From Cynocephalus volans (taxonomy: Eukaryota > Chordata > Mammalia > Dermoptera > Cynocephalidae): 64,000 bases of DNA. Made by a program: the position numbers and the translations under genes. The DNA lies in contig NC_084463.1 of the NCBI RefSeq assembly GCF_027409185.1, positions 157,468,369-157,532,368 of the forward strand, written 5' to 3'. Positions within the stretch are counted from its first letter, which is position 1. Every line of letters starts with the position of its first letter. Positions 1 to 12,620 of this stretch are shown one piece after another. The notes under the pieces were generated by a model. The model made no database searches. It was given only the letters and a program-made list of their open reading frames with translations, and was not told the DNA's origin.

Positions 1-2180
1 ATGTCAAAACTGCCTCTGCCTTTTCCTGGTGACGTAACCGTGTTGGGCTTAGGAACCATCAGGTTGTCCAGAATAACCTCCCCATCTCCAAGTCCTTACC
101 TCAGTCACATCTGCAAAGTGCTTTCTTGCCTCGTGATGAGGATTCACAGAACCCGGGGATTAGGGTGCGGGTTCTTGGGGAGAGGGGGCATTAATTAGAC
201 TGTGGCCGCTCCTCTCCCTCCTGCCTGCAATAGTCCGCTAAGTTCTGCCCCTCCACTCCACTGCACAGCCTCTGTGAGCCCATCCTCTCCAGTCCCACAG
301 CCATCAGCACAGTCCAGTCTGTGTCCTTATTGGCAACAACAAAGTTCTCCTTAATGGTCTCCCAGCCTTCTGTGAAGCTCTTCCTGCAACACACCCACCT
401 CATTCATGCCAAAGTGAGTCTCTTAAAATTGAAATGTGGTCCTAACACTCTCTTCAATACCCAAAATGGCTAGAGGTCACTTGTTCCCAAGTGTTTCAGG
501 TAGAGGACTATTTTACTCTAAACCCAACTTCATGTGGCAATAGTTATGTTTATACAATGGAGAAAATTGAAAGAATGAGTGATTATGAATTCAGCATTGC
601 TTTTGAAATAAATTCATATTTTAAATAACATCAGGAAAACTGTACACTTGAAAATAGCCCCTAAAAGTATGAGACTCATTAGGAGTTCAGTCTACAGCCT
701 ATGCTTGTCAGACACCAGGACTGACGGATCTCCTGCCACACTCTGAGAAACCCAGATTGGAACCAATGTTGGAGGATCAACTTTGCACCCTAGAGCTGGG
801 CATTAAGACTTCCATGACCTTATCCAACATGCCTCCCCAAGCTCCATTTCCTCTTCACCTGGGGAGTCTGTGATCAGTCCAGTTGCTGATGTGTCCTTTG
901 CTTCTGCAGTATATTATGTGACACTCTTGCACCAGGGCACATGGTCTTCCCTTTATGTCTGTGACCTTCCTGCCTATGACAGCTGGGAACCTCATCTGCA
1001 GAACCCATTTCTCAGGTCTCCTCTTCTGCGAAGCCCTCTCTGATATTAACCCTCTGAATAATCATTATACACACATGCACCCACATGCATACACAACCCT
1101 CTTTTATCATCAGTTTGCCTTTCTGTGTATAGATGCAAATTCTAGAGTTGTTATGAGAACATACTAATACATGTATACTGCAAAATACTCAACAAATATT
1201 AGCTATCGCTGTTACAATGCTTATAATCACTAAAAGTTTTTATGTATTGAGCCTCCCATCTATACACATTCAGCTGGTGGGTTTACCTGTTCTGTGTCAC
1301 TTAGTCTTCACTAGTACTTACGAAGATCAAAGATTCTTACCAATATTTATCAAGGGGTGAGAAATGCTCTACCCAGAGGTCCTCAACTGTTGACTCAAAA
1401 GCAAGTGATGCCAGGCTTTATCCCAGGACATGTGTGTCTATCTGTCTGCAAGGATAGCCCCTCCATACCCCATTTCCTCATCTCCCTATCCTGTAGGTAC
1501 GGCCACACACTGAAAGGAGGAAGCAGTAGCTGCAGGACAAGAGGTCCCATGAGACTCAGAGGACTCCCAGCATCACCAAGGCTATCGCTTTAAGACCTCT
1601 CCCTTAGCTCCTCCTGTAGCCTTCGAAGTCTGGGGATTGCAAGTTTCTCATTACTTTCACCATTATACAATGAAGAACATTAGGTTTGCACGTGGCAAGA
1701 TTTTTCTGCATGAACTGTTGTTAAAGAGTTTGAACTGGGATCATGCAAGATGCCTAAGGCTGGGGCTGAGAGAACAGGGAAATCAGAGCTATTGACTAAG
1801 GGGACAGAGATTCTGTTTGGGATGGTGACAATTTCTGGAAAAGGATAGTGTGATAACACAGTGAATGTACTTAATTCTGATGAATTGTACTCTCAAAAGT
1901 GGCTAAAATGATCAGTTTTGTGTTATGCATATCTTAGCAAAATAGTAACAGCAAAAAAGTCTCCATGGCAGGTTGCAATCTGAGAGGGCTCAGGAAGGTC
2001 ACTGCGAAGGGTGAAAGCCTGTGTTTTAATGCCCACTGAACAGAATCTCCTGGAGCCACTGGCATCACAAAGTCAGTGACATCACTACGTGTGAATGCTC
2101 TCTTTGATTCACTACCTGGAGTGTTTCTTATTGAAGATATCACTCATTTCTAGGAAACTCTGATTCAGAAAATTTCTCTC
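1..2180. other. Outer left arm, no gene seen
   Basis: This pairs with about 42475-44674 at roughly 88-95% identity with small indels. Bases 1-200 correspond to the inner part of the MaLR-like LTR relic at 44475-44935. The short open frames are not conserved in frame between the two arms. I see no splice-bounded exon, promoter or RNA gene. Confidence 0.6.
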
Positions 2181-2184
2181 TCAC

Positions 2185-5100
2185 AATGATGGACTGCTAG
2201 AAGACCCTACCACTCATCATTCACACAAAGACAGACAAAACTATGCATAAACAACCACATTTAGATAAAAATAACCAAAGGAGAGGGTGGAGCATTTCGA
2301 AGAAGTAACGTGAGCACTGGTTAGCACAGGAACTCAGGATAACCACGTAGAGCATGGAAGGAAACACCCAGTCTCTACCATCCCAACTGCAGCCAGGAGC
2401 AGCAGAGAAGCAGGAGGAATTGTTCTCTCTGGGAAAAGGTAACTTAAAGGACCCCAGCAACCCCCATGAACACTTTGGACACCTACAGTCCCCACCATTG
2501 GGTCACGGTCCTTGTATACTTTGCAGACACTGAGCCCAGCTGGGGAAGCTGCCTGGAGTCCTCACAGTTGTGCTCCCCTGAAAGGAGCCACACTGAGCCC
2601 CTCTCTCTGTGGCCTGCACAACCACTGTGCTATGCCATCTTGCAAATGGAACTTCTGCATGAGGGTGTCTTACCCCAGAGGTGAGTGACAACCATTCATC
2701 CCAGAGACTAAGCTGCCATTAAACCTAAAACCTCCCATCAAACCCCACACAGTGGTCCAATCCCCAAGCCCAGCTTCGAGCACCTGATGCACCCTATCCT
2801 GAAGGGCTAAGCAGTGGTGGTCCCACTGCACCCATCTGTCCCATTTGCAGCTGTGTCCCTCGCCTTCAGGCAGGAGTGGACACTGCACACGCCCTGTAGA
2901 AGAATCCTTAATTATCCCTCTCAGCTGTGGCTGTGCCAATGCCCTGGGATTGAGAGGAAGCAGCACATCACCCCCTGGGGAATTAGGGCCTATGCCAAGA
3001 AGCTGCTGGCAAAGAAGTTGTTTGACAGAAAAGCTGGTAGTCTGAGCTGAGCAGCTGTGCAGCCCAGGGTTGAGCTGATGAGGTACCCCACAATCCAGGG
3101 AAATAGAACACTGGCTAAGCTTAGACACCCCACTCTACTAGCCATAAAAATATAATTCTCTTCTTCCCTGGAGCTGGACTAGCCCCCTAGAGATTGAGAT
3201 GCTGAGACACCCCTTTCCTTGGGGAGTGGAGTCAGTGCTGTGCTGCACCCTACTCCCAGGGCCCAAAGGACAGCCATGCTCAACCATTCCAGGACTCACT
3301 CCCACTGCATCTGGCATCACAGAGACTGAGACTCTGCCAAGTCGTACCATCCCCGGTGATAGAGTCACCACAGCATGGTACCTTAACACCTATGAACCAT
3401 GTGACAACTGAGCCCCATTTGCTCTGGTTCCTGAATTGCAGGGTTAGAGTCACAGCTACAACCTTCCCCAACTGCCTTGGGTTGCGAGGGGGTTGTTTCA
3501 CAGTCATAGATATTGGTTCTGTGGGCAAAATACACTCAACCATGTCATGAAGAGTAAACCTGAACCCCAAGACCTAGATGCACAATAGGTTCCCAAGACC
3601 CTGAGCCCAGTATCCTGTCTCCACAACTGCTCTGAGCATGTGCACCTGGAACCCAGCACCACTCCAGCTGCTTGTAGGTTGGATAATGCCTGACACCAAG
3701 AGGAATCCCCTTGACAAAGTCTCCCCATTGTGGGCTAAATAAGAATAGGAAAACCACAAAAGCTTTTGTTATCAAAGATGATAACAACGTATACTGCCAC
3801 CACCACTGCCTCAAACTTCTACAGTGTAGGTCACTGAGGCAAACACAGTTATTGGTGACATTGATTACAACTGGAGAAGCTGCCAGAGATTGTACCACTG
3901 CATCTACATCAAACCAGAATCACCACACCCTTCCAAGGGCACACTAAGACCAAACTGCACGTGAAAGATTTTCTCTATGGAAGCTGCTCCGTAAAATTTG
4001 GAGGAGGTCATTGTTCCGCCAGATTCAGAGACATCAATGTAGGAAGAACTAACATGTAAAAGTAAGAATATATGATACCACAAAAGGAACTCAATAGTAT
4101 GCCAGAGAAAGACCCCAATGAAAAGAAAAACTAAAAACTGTCAGAAAAAAAATTCAAAATAATGATCTTAAAAAGGCTCAATGAGACATAAGAGAGTACA
4201 TATAAAAAATTCAACAAGATCAGGCCAAGAATTCATGATATGAATGAGAAGTTAACAAAGAGATAGCTGTCATAAAAAGGACCAGACTGAAATACTGCAG
4301 CTGAAGAATTCAATGAATGAAATAAACAATACAACAGAGAGTTACAAGTGCTGACTAGAGAAACAAGGAATCTCTGAACTCAACATATAGATCATTTGAA
4401 ATTAGCTAGTGGGGGGGGACAAAAAGAGGTGAAGGAAAATTACAGGAACAATGGGACACGATTAAGTAAACACATATTCAAATTATGGCTGGGCCTGAAG
4501 GAGAAGAGATGGGAAAAGGGATCAAAAACATGTTTAAGAAAATAATAGCTGAAAACTTCCCTAATCTTAGAAGAGACATGGATATACAGAACCAGGAACC
4601 TCAAAGGTCCCCATATAGATTCAATTATCAAAGTCCTCTCCAAGTCACATTATAGTCAAAATGGGAAAAGCCAAAGGCACTCCTGCAATTATTCTCTCTC
4701 TCTCTTAGACTGTCCCCTCTCCCCTCCTTGCTGGATTATCCACACTGACATTTAAATATGTCTTACTGCTGCCCTTCCTCAAAGTTGGTCTTTGAAGCCA
4801 CCTCCCATCCAATGACTGCCAATAATTCTTTTAAAACTGGTCAAAGAAAAATAAGGAATTCTAGACACACCAAGAGAAAAGCATCAGGTCACATATAATG
4901 GAATCCCGTTGCACGACACCAACTTTCACAGCAGAAAACCTACAGGTCAACATAGAATGAGGTGATATAGTCAAAGTGCTGAAAGAAAAAAATTTCCTGC
5001 CAAGAATACTATCCCTGGTAAAATTATTCTTCAGGAATAAAGGAGAAATAAGCTTCTTCACAGACAAGCAAGATTTGAGGGAACACATCACCACTAGACC

Positions 5101-5675
5101 GGTCACACAACAAATGCTAACGGGATTCCTACAACTGCCAGTGAAAGGGCATTAACTAACATTGAGAAAACATGCAAGAGGATAAAACTCACCGGTAAAG
5201 TAGGTGCACAGATTGGAAAGAGACAGAAATCAGACCATATCACTCAGAAAACCACCAAACTGCAATGATATACAATAGAAGAGGAAGAAAGGAAGAAAAA
5301 AATATACAAAACAACCTGATAGCAAGAAACAAAATGACAGAAGTTCTCACATATCAATAATAACCTTGACTGTAAATGGACTAAACTGACCAATTAGAAG
5401 ATATAGACGGGTTGATTGGATGAAAAAAACAAGACCCAACTATATGCTGCCTTCAAGAAGCTCACTTCGCCTGTAATGGCACATACAGACTGACAGCGAA
5501 GGGATGGAAAAAGATATTTCATGCAAACAAAAACCAAAAGCGAGCAGGGACAGCCCCACTTCTATCAGGTCAAACAGACTTTAAGTCAAAAACTGCAAAA
5601 AGAAACAAAGAAGGTCATCATATAATGTTGAAAGGGTCAATTCAGTGAGAAGGTGTAACAGTCGTAAATATCTAT
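2185..5675 (+). mobile_element. LINE-1 relic with 5' end, truncated in ORF2
   Basis: The start resembles the L1 5' UTR. The right-arm copy shows it better, with an 'AAGATGGCC' start just inside 42475. About 4000-5100 resembles L1 ORF1, and about 5340-5675 resembles the start of ORF2 (endonuclease region; 'ACTGTAAATGGACTAAACTGACC' type sequence at 5369). Frames are broken throughout. About 180 bases near 4680-4860 do not look like L1 and occur in both arms, so that insertion predates the inverted duplication. The element stops abruptly near 5675, where the left arm has a deletion. Confidence 0.75.
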
Positions 5676-5694
5676 ACACTTAACCTGCAGATAT

Positions 5695-5757
5695 ATGTCC
5701 ACAGGGGTGGGTGGAAAAGACAGGAAATCTGCCCTCGCTGAGAGTCACTGCTCTAGC
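5695..5757 (-). mobile_element. MER5A-type (hAT-Charlie) remnant
   Basis: Only the terminal part, ending in the reverse complement of 'GCTAGAGCAGTGACTC', is left. The right-arm partner at 36470-36717 is nearly full length, so the missing part was lost from this arm in the deletion that also removed L1 sequence. Confidence 0.6.
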
Positions 5758-7230
5758 ACTGGAAAAACTCTGTGTCAGCTCTCCTATATGCCTCTTCTAA
5801 TGGCCCTAAAGACGACATGTTCACAACTGTGGGATCACTACAGTGAGCAGGAAGATGTGGGCACCGAAAAGAAAAAACACTGCTACCTTCATGGAGAATT
5901 TATTGGTGTAGATACCTGGTGAATCACATCAACTGACACATGTATACAGGATTAAGCTCTGAGTCACACATTTTAGGGAAATGTCAGGTTGAGCAAAGTT
6001 CATGGATTTGGTGATGGAGCCAAAGAGAATAAGCAGATTAGCAGGGGCTGGCACCTGGCGCTGGCTCTGCCTCCACATCCGGCTCCTGCTCCCAACTCCT
6101 CAGCTGGATCCGGGTAACATCATGTCATGGTGATGGTCACTTCTGGAGAAAAGAGAGACTGAGGTGGCTCAGGTCCTGCTTGGCACAGTCTCCAACTACT
6201 TCTTCTCTTTACCCACCCCTCCCTCTGTGACCCCAAAGTCCTCATCCGGGAAAGTACAAAGATGGTGTCAGTGCCCAGGACGTCACGAGGATGTCTGGTT
6301 TCAGTGTTGGGTCTGGTCGCTGACCTTACTAAAAACTCTAATTTACATGAGCTCCTCTTTCTTATTAACCATAGCAATGAAACATGTCATATAATCAGTG
6401 AACTCTTTGTAACACATTTAATTCTGCTCCTGAAAATTAATGACAAAATTTTTATTAAGCCTCCACTTCATGGCTGCCACACAAAGATGACAAGTGCACA
6501 GGCCATTCTCTCAAAGAGCTTGGCCAGGATTAAGGGGCCAGCAATCAGGGTCCCAGAGAAGTCAGGAGAGGGCCACTCACAGACAGCCATGGAGTCCTGT
6601 GAACTGGGAGATGCCGGAGATGCAGGGGCCAGGGGAGAGCAAAGACAGGACTGTCTTCACTGTGGCCTAGGGAATGAATGGTGTGTTTCAGCCCAGAGAA
6701 CAAAGACATGAGCAGAAAACTGTGGGCCCCACAGAAATCGACCCCAAGTTCACATAGCATGGTAGGGGGAGTCAAGGCCAAAAGGATCCACCCGAGCCAT
6801 CGTGTGGAGGCCCCTGAGCGTCAAGCTAAAGAGGTGAGTGTACTGTGTGGAGAGCAGCCTCTGGAACCAGAGGTCCTGGCTCTATGTCATGGAACTGCCA
6901 CTTACTAGCTGTGTCTTGGGGGAGTTCTGTTGAACCTCTCTGTGTCTTATTTCCTGCAGCTGGACTGAAACGATATGCCCACCTGCAGAGAGGTGATCAC
7001 ACATCCCAGGTACTCAGGACAGACCTGCTTTATATTGTGTCCCTGGGTCCTGTTCATTTCATGCTGTTTTTCATTCCCAAAATGCCGTGCTTTTTACAAT
7101 AAATACTCTGGTCCTGGTACTCATAGGATTGCTGCTGTGAAGACTGAAGGCAGCACACTGCCTGTTACCCAGGCACTGGTGTGTAAGTGTTTGTCACTCG
7201 TGTCTTATTGAACATTTCCATGTAAACAGC
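5700..7230 (+). repeat. Older direct duplicate (outer unit, left arm)
   Basis: This is recognisably similar, but well decayed, to 14690-16050 in the same orientation. Shared landmarks are the MER5 end, 'TATTGGTGTAGATA', the 'TTTGGTGATGGAGCCAAAGAGAAT' type block near 6008 against 14987, a GA-rich block near 6560 against 15520, and a MIR relic. The same pairing exists in the right arm, so this tandem duplication predates the inverted one. No gene is seen inside. Confidence 0.6.
6845..7000 (+). mobile_element. MIR SINE relic
   Basis: The MIR core 'CCACTTACTAGCTGTGT' lies at 6898 and is followed by 'GAACCTCTCTGTGTC'. The right-arm counterpart is at 35290-35445 on the other strand. Confidence 0.75.
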
Positions 7231-10150
7231 TAAGAGACTGGACCTTATGTCATCACCACAAAAAAATAAATAAGTATGTGAGCTGGTGGATATATTTAGT
7301 TTGAATTAATAATTTCACAATCCGTAATATAGCATGAAGATATGCTGTACATTGTAAATATATACAATTTTTATTTGAAATTACACTTCACTAAAGATGG
7401 GGAATTCTTTTTTATTACTTCAAACATGTACAAGAAATTGGAGCCAGGCTCTGGGGAGATGAATACAGCTGCCATGTGTAGAAGGAGCAAGAGGAAAAAT
7501 GACGCGTAAATTGTATCCATAAAACTCTGAAGAAAGAGGAACTCAGAGAAAATCAATTAGACTTGGATGAAAGCACGCTGCTTCCTACTCCAACTTAAAA
7601 ACCTTTAGCTTCTAACTATGGTCATCTCTGCAAGTTTGCCAGAATGTAAGTAGAAGCAGAGGTTCTGGGGTCTGGGATGGTCCCAACAATCCTCAGAGGT
7701 TTGTCATGTGTACGTGTGTTCAGTGTGTACAAATGATGGCCAGACGCTGACGTGCAGATGGCGGGTCCTCTGTACCCGGCACACTTCTCAGGACTTTGTA
7801 CTTTCAAGTCATTTTTGCCTCACAACAATTCCACGACTGCTACTATTTTATGAAAAAGTTACAGAGCATTAATTCTCCCGTGGGACACTTCACAATCAGC
7901 CAGTGGTGACTCGGGGTGTGCCACAGGGTGTCTGCCTCAGAGCCAGGGAGAGGGCTGTGGCATGTGCAGAGGTGTCACCCAGCAGGCACTGCACAGCCAC
8001 CGTCAGCAGAGAGCAGCCTCCAGGCCCGCCTTCTGGGTCCTTCCCGGAGCCCTGGGGAAGCCCAGCTGGGAAGGCAGCAGCTGAAGAGTGAGGGTTTATC
8101 GCCTCCTGGTCCTTCTCTTTCCTGACTCCTCTGGGCACACCCTCACGTCCCTCATCTTCTGAATTCCACCTCCCTGTATCCTACCCGAAGCCGTCCTGAG
8201 CCTCTCCCCGTCTGAAGGAAAGTCCCCTCTCCGTGATCTCACTTCCCAGTGCCCTTTACCCACATCCCTCTCTTCACGTCTCCTGTCCCATCCAAGCATG
8301 TGGCTTATACTGTGTGTCCCCTCAGTGCTCTCAGAGGTCTAATGTGACACGGGTCCCTTCCCACGATTCAGCTAGTAGGGAAGATAAACCACTGCACCGC
8401 ACAGCTCGCCGTGCATGTGTGTGGGGGAAGGGAGGGTCCTTTCTTCATTGTCCTGGACTCACCATGGAGGCTACAGCCTCTCCCTTGTCCACCCCACTCC
8501 TGGAAGGACAGGCCACGAGTGTTTCCCAGTGTTTGTGGTCACTTTAGAGAAATCACACTGTCCCCTTTGCTCAGTCTCAACACCTTGACAAAACATGTCT
8601 TCCTACCCACTGAGGGCAAAGTTCATCCTGTGCTGGCTTCTGACATACTTGGGGACACTGAGCTGGGATGCTGGGGAGGGATGTGAACTGAACAGTGAGC
8701 ACCACACCCAGGAAATCCCAGCACCAGGCTTGTCCAGGGCAGGGAAGGCACCTGGTCCGGGAAAGGCCTTGGTGACTTGAAAAACATACGTCCCAGTGCC
8801 ACCTGTGATTACTCCAAGACAGAGGCTTTTCTCAAGGTCCTGTCCCAAGGAAACAGTCCACACCTGCTTCTAGACTTGGCATGACCTTGGAGAGGAGCGG
8901 CCCACCTCCAAAGGAGTGCCTGAGGTCGATTTCATTTCCCAGAACCCTGGTAAGTGACAGGCAGAAGCAGATCCGTGCAATGAGAGAAAATAAGGAAATG
9001 TGGGGTATCCTTCCCAAACACAGTGGCGCAGATAAATATCTATCACTTACAATTATTTAAAAACCTCAATGGGCATCTGAACTTCAAAAGTATGTTGTTA
9101 GAGCTTTGGGGGAAATGCACAAATCACTAAGAAGATGGCTCTCACGGTTGCCTGTTTATATGAAGCACGGCACGGCCTTTCATGTGCCACAATACATCAC
9201 TGTATGTAGGGTCTTCTAGGACCTGAGGGCAGGTCAAATTTCACTCTTTCTTACCACATACTCCCTTTCTCTTCAAAGACACCAGGCAAAGCCCCTTTTA
9301 GCGAGATAAAAAGTTGGACCTGCAACACTGTCTTCTGAACCCTTTGGCTCTCCTAATTCTTGCTAAGGATGCTGGATTGCAAATGAGAATTTTCTAGGCC
9401 AAGTTATTGTGAGTTGATTCACCTGAGAATGTTCAGATGTCCAGATAAAACAAGGAGGGTAAAGATACACAACATCTTCAGTGTGGGCACCCTGTACCTG
9501 GCATGGGGTTTATTTTAGATGAATAAGAAATTTCCGAAGGGCATCTGGCCCGGCAGGTGTCAGGGCAGGTCCAGAAGGACTAGGGCAGGAGGTGGAGCCC
9601 CACGAAGTCCTGGCCAAGGAGACAGTTTCCTGCTTCATAACCAAAGTCCTTCATTTCCCTTTGGAATGAAGGATGCCAGCCATGGCCAGGTGAGTGAAAG
9701 TACACACACAAGTACACGGCCCTTGTTTCTAGCCCATTCGTACATCAGTTTTGTTCTTGTCTCAGAACAGCTTGTGCTCCAGCTCAGTGAAGGGAAGGAG
9801 GACATCACAAAGAATCCAGACAGCAAATATGTGTTCACAGGGAATAAAGAAACAGCTCATCCCCCTGGCTCACTCGTCATTCCTTTCTTTTTTTGGAGGG
9901 TGGGGGGGAACCAGAACCAACCCTATTTTTTGGTTCCTGTTACCTTCATCTTGTCTCTAGTTAAACTGCAGTGGGTTTTCTATTCATACGAAGCTGTCCT
10001 GTGCCTCTCTTGACCCTAAGACATCAACTTTCTTTCCCTCCTTGACCTTGCATTGCCAAGTACCAGCCGCCCGCAGGCCTCTGGGCTGCTGAAACTCTTC
10101 TAGATCGGGACTGGATACTAACTCTCAGCTAAAACTGCACCTCCTCCTAC
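7230..10150. other. No gene seen; absent from the inner duplicate unit
   Basis: This matches 32139-35059 in the right arm at about 97-98%. It has no recognisable counterpart in the inner duplicate unit, so it was inserted into one unit or lost from the other. A 164-codon frame at 9519-10013 is open in both arms, but its protein is unfamiliar, ends in repeat-like sequence and has no splice or promoter context. Confidence 0.45.
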
Positions 10151-10289
10151 AGGCTTGATTTGAACTGCTTACAGGAAGCTGCCCACGGACCATCAATCCA
10201 TCAAATCATTCTGCTTTTGTGGATAGTTTGTGGTTCTTTGCAGCCATTCCCACTTTCTCATATGAATCCTTTTATTTGTGGGCCTGTCT

Positions 10290-10450
10290 GTTTCCTCTCT
10301 CCTAAGAAAGTCAGTTCCCCAAGAGCAAGGACTTATTCCTCCATCTGATTCCATAGCACACAGCACAGGGCCAGCTGAGAGGAGAAGCTCAGCAGATTGT
10401 TCTCAACATGGGATGGATGCAGAGCTGGATGGGTGGATGGATGAAAACTC
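10290..10450 (+). mobile_element. L2 3'-end relic (tentative)
   Basis: It has the usual order of an L2 tail: a 'CCAAGAGCAAGGACTTATTC' type block, then 'CACAGCACAGGGCC', then TGGATGG-type repeats. The similar piece at 16205-16350 occupies the same place in the inner duplicate unit. Confidence 0.4.
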
Positions 10451-10489
10451 CATCCACGAAAGATCATGTATTCATCATCATCTTATGCT

Positions 10490-10640
10490 AGACCTTGTGA
10501 CAGAAGCTTTACAGAGAGCATCTATCACTTCTACAGAAAATGGGTGTATCATTTACACCCATTTTCAAAAGAGGAAATGGAAGCTCAGAGGGACCAGCAT
10601 TGTAACCTGCCCAAAGACACTTCACGACCAGATATAGTAT
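10490..10640 (-). mobile_element. MIR relic (antisense)
   Basis: The reverse complement of a MIR core is visible: 'CCCATTTTCAAAAGAGGAAA', then 'AAGCTCAGAG', then 'GTAACCTGCCCAAAGAC'. It contains the new hairpin described separately. Confidence 0.5.
10536..10566. repeat. Perfect 13-bp hairpin present only in the left arm
   Basis: Bases 10536-10548 (GAAAATGGGTGTA) are the exact reverse complement of 10554-10566 (TACACCCATTTTC), with a 5-base loop. The right arm keeps the second half (31725-31737) but has unrelated bases, ending GTATCAT on the paired strand, in place of the first half. Between two copies that otherwise agree closely this looks like a template-switch replacement. Confidence 0.85.
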
Positions 10641-11764
10641 CTAGGAACAAAATCCACATCTGCACGAGCCCAAATCCCTTCACCATCTATCATTCGGCTC
10701 TGCCTGCCCTAAGCAATCATTTACTCTCCTAGTCCACCACATCCTTTGAGTCAGTGGAAGGAAAATCCTGAAATGCCAACAGAGACATTAACAAGAATTG
10801 ACTTGGAGATTTATAACACAGTATATTTATGAATCTGAATTAACTTACTGACATAATTCTTGTAAAAAGAAGATTTCAGCAGAGATTACTGATACCTATT
10901 CTCCAAATCTTAAAGCACCTTTCTGAAAAAGAGGTGTCTGTAGGTGAGGGAAGTTTGCTTCCCAGAGGCAGATTGTGGTATTTCCCCTAGCCTGGCTGAT
11001 TGCACCAGGAGACACGGTCATAGAGGGTAGGAATTGGTTTGCACCTTGCAGAAAAGGAGAAAAAGTCAATGTAGGAGGCTAAGCAGCAGGAGGTGGAAGA
11101 CGAGCCTTTCGCTTCAGACTCAGAGACCGGCATGCATCTCCAAACTTGCCCCCTTTTGACCTTTCTGGATACTTCTTCAGCTCTCCAGAACTGAAGTTTG
11201 TAGGCCATTCATTGATTTTACTATTTTAAAAGTAATCACAGTAGGTTCATGCCCTCTGCCATTTCTTCAGGAGCTACTGTTGAAGAATGTGAGGTGGGAC
11301 CAGGTGAGACTTAACAGGCTGCGGACACTGGGGTGGCAGCAGGTGGAAACTGTAAACAGGAGCGAGACCTGTATTCTCACCCCCATCGGACGTCCTCTCC
11401 CAGCACTGTTGACACCTCTGAAGACAAGACACCTCCAGCTGTCAGCTCTCTCCATGATTCACATCCTCCATTCCTTTTGTGCTGAAGATGTCAACAACAT
11501 GCATCAACCTCTGTTTGAAAGTGAAAATACATTGAGATTTTAGCAAGTACAAGGGTTGACTTGTGCTGGTTTTCTTTACTTCAACTGTTGTTGGCGGTCC
11601 CTTGACTGCTGCTCTAACGCAGGGCCCCTAATTACTTTCCACAACAAGATTTGCTAGTCTCTGCCTAGACTCTCTTAGTCAATCCACTTCTACCATCTAC
11701 TTATACACAAGGAAATGGTCAATATTCTGACAACAAAGCTATGATTTAGTCATGTGGTTACATA

Positions 11765-12620
11765 AATAAATCTTCAGTTGCTCACGTTTATCTTTTTTAA
11801 ATTTTAACATTTCTTTGTATATACTTGTGTGGTACAGTGTGTTGTTTCTATACATGCATACACTGCATAATGGCTCACGAGTGTAGACAGCATAGCTTTG
11901 TGCCCATTAATCCACCCCTTCTCCTCCCACTGGCACCCTTTCCCTTCCCACTGCCTCCTCACCACTAGTAACCACTATTCTACCCTCTACTTCCATGAGG
12001 ACTTTTTTTTTCAATATTCCACATGCGAATGGGATCATGGGGTATTTGTGTCTCTGTCATTGGCCTACTTTATTTCACATGATGGTCTCCACTTCCATCC
12101 ATGTCACTGCAAATGACAGGATTGTTTTTATTTTATAGCCACAGAGTATTTCATTCTGCATACATATCAAGTTTTTTAATCCATTCAATCATTGATGGGC
12201 ATTTATGCAAAATAGTGAATATTGTCACAATGGACATGGGAGCTCCGGTGTCTCTTTGATATGTTGATTTCATTTACTTTGCCAATATACCCAGTAGTGG
12301 ACTTACTGGGTTATAAATTTGATTTATTTTGTTTTCTGACGAACCTTCATACTGTTTTCCGCAATGGCTGTGTCAATTTACAATCCCATCAACAGTGCAG
12401 GGGGCTTCTTTTTCCACTCATCGTTGCCAGCATTTATTTTTTCTGTCTTGTTGATAACAGCCATTCTAACCGAGGTGAGATGATATCTCATTACAGTTTT
12501 AATTTGGATTTCCCTGAGGATAGTGATGGTGAGCATTTTTCCATGTGTCTTTTGGACATTTGTATGTACTCTTTTGAGAAATGTTTGTTAAATGGCTCTT
12601 TTTGCTACACAATATGGCTG
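11765..12620 (-). mobile_element. L1 3' end relic (antisense)
   Basis: The reverse complement reads as the end of L1 ORF2 plus 3' UTR: the 'CCCAGTAGTGG' block, 'CCATTCTAACCGAGGTGAGATG' region, 'GGATGGAAGTGGAGACCATC' type block and 'TTCCACATGCGAATGGGATC'. The paired copy at 29675-30525 has about 2% differences. The long open frame at 12222-12686 is an antisense reading of this element, not a gene. Confidence 0.85.

Noticed and set aside
9519-10013. 164-codon frame on +, mirrored at 32276-32770, as a possible novel gene
   Set aside because: Open in both arms, but the arms are only about 2% apart, so chance retention is expected. The differences change amino acids (His/Pro, Ala/Val, Glu/Lys), no domain or signal is visible, and there is no promoter, splice or poly(A) context.
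11150-11760. Relic secretoglobin gene in the outer duplicate unit
   Set aside because: The upstream flank is duplicated there, but I could not recognise signal-peptide, exon 2 or cysteine-pattern traces.
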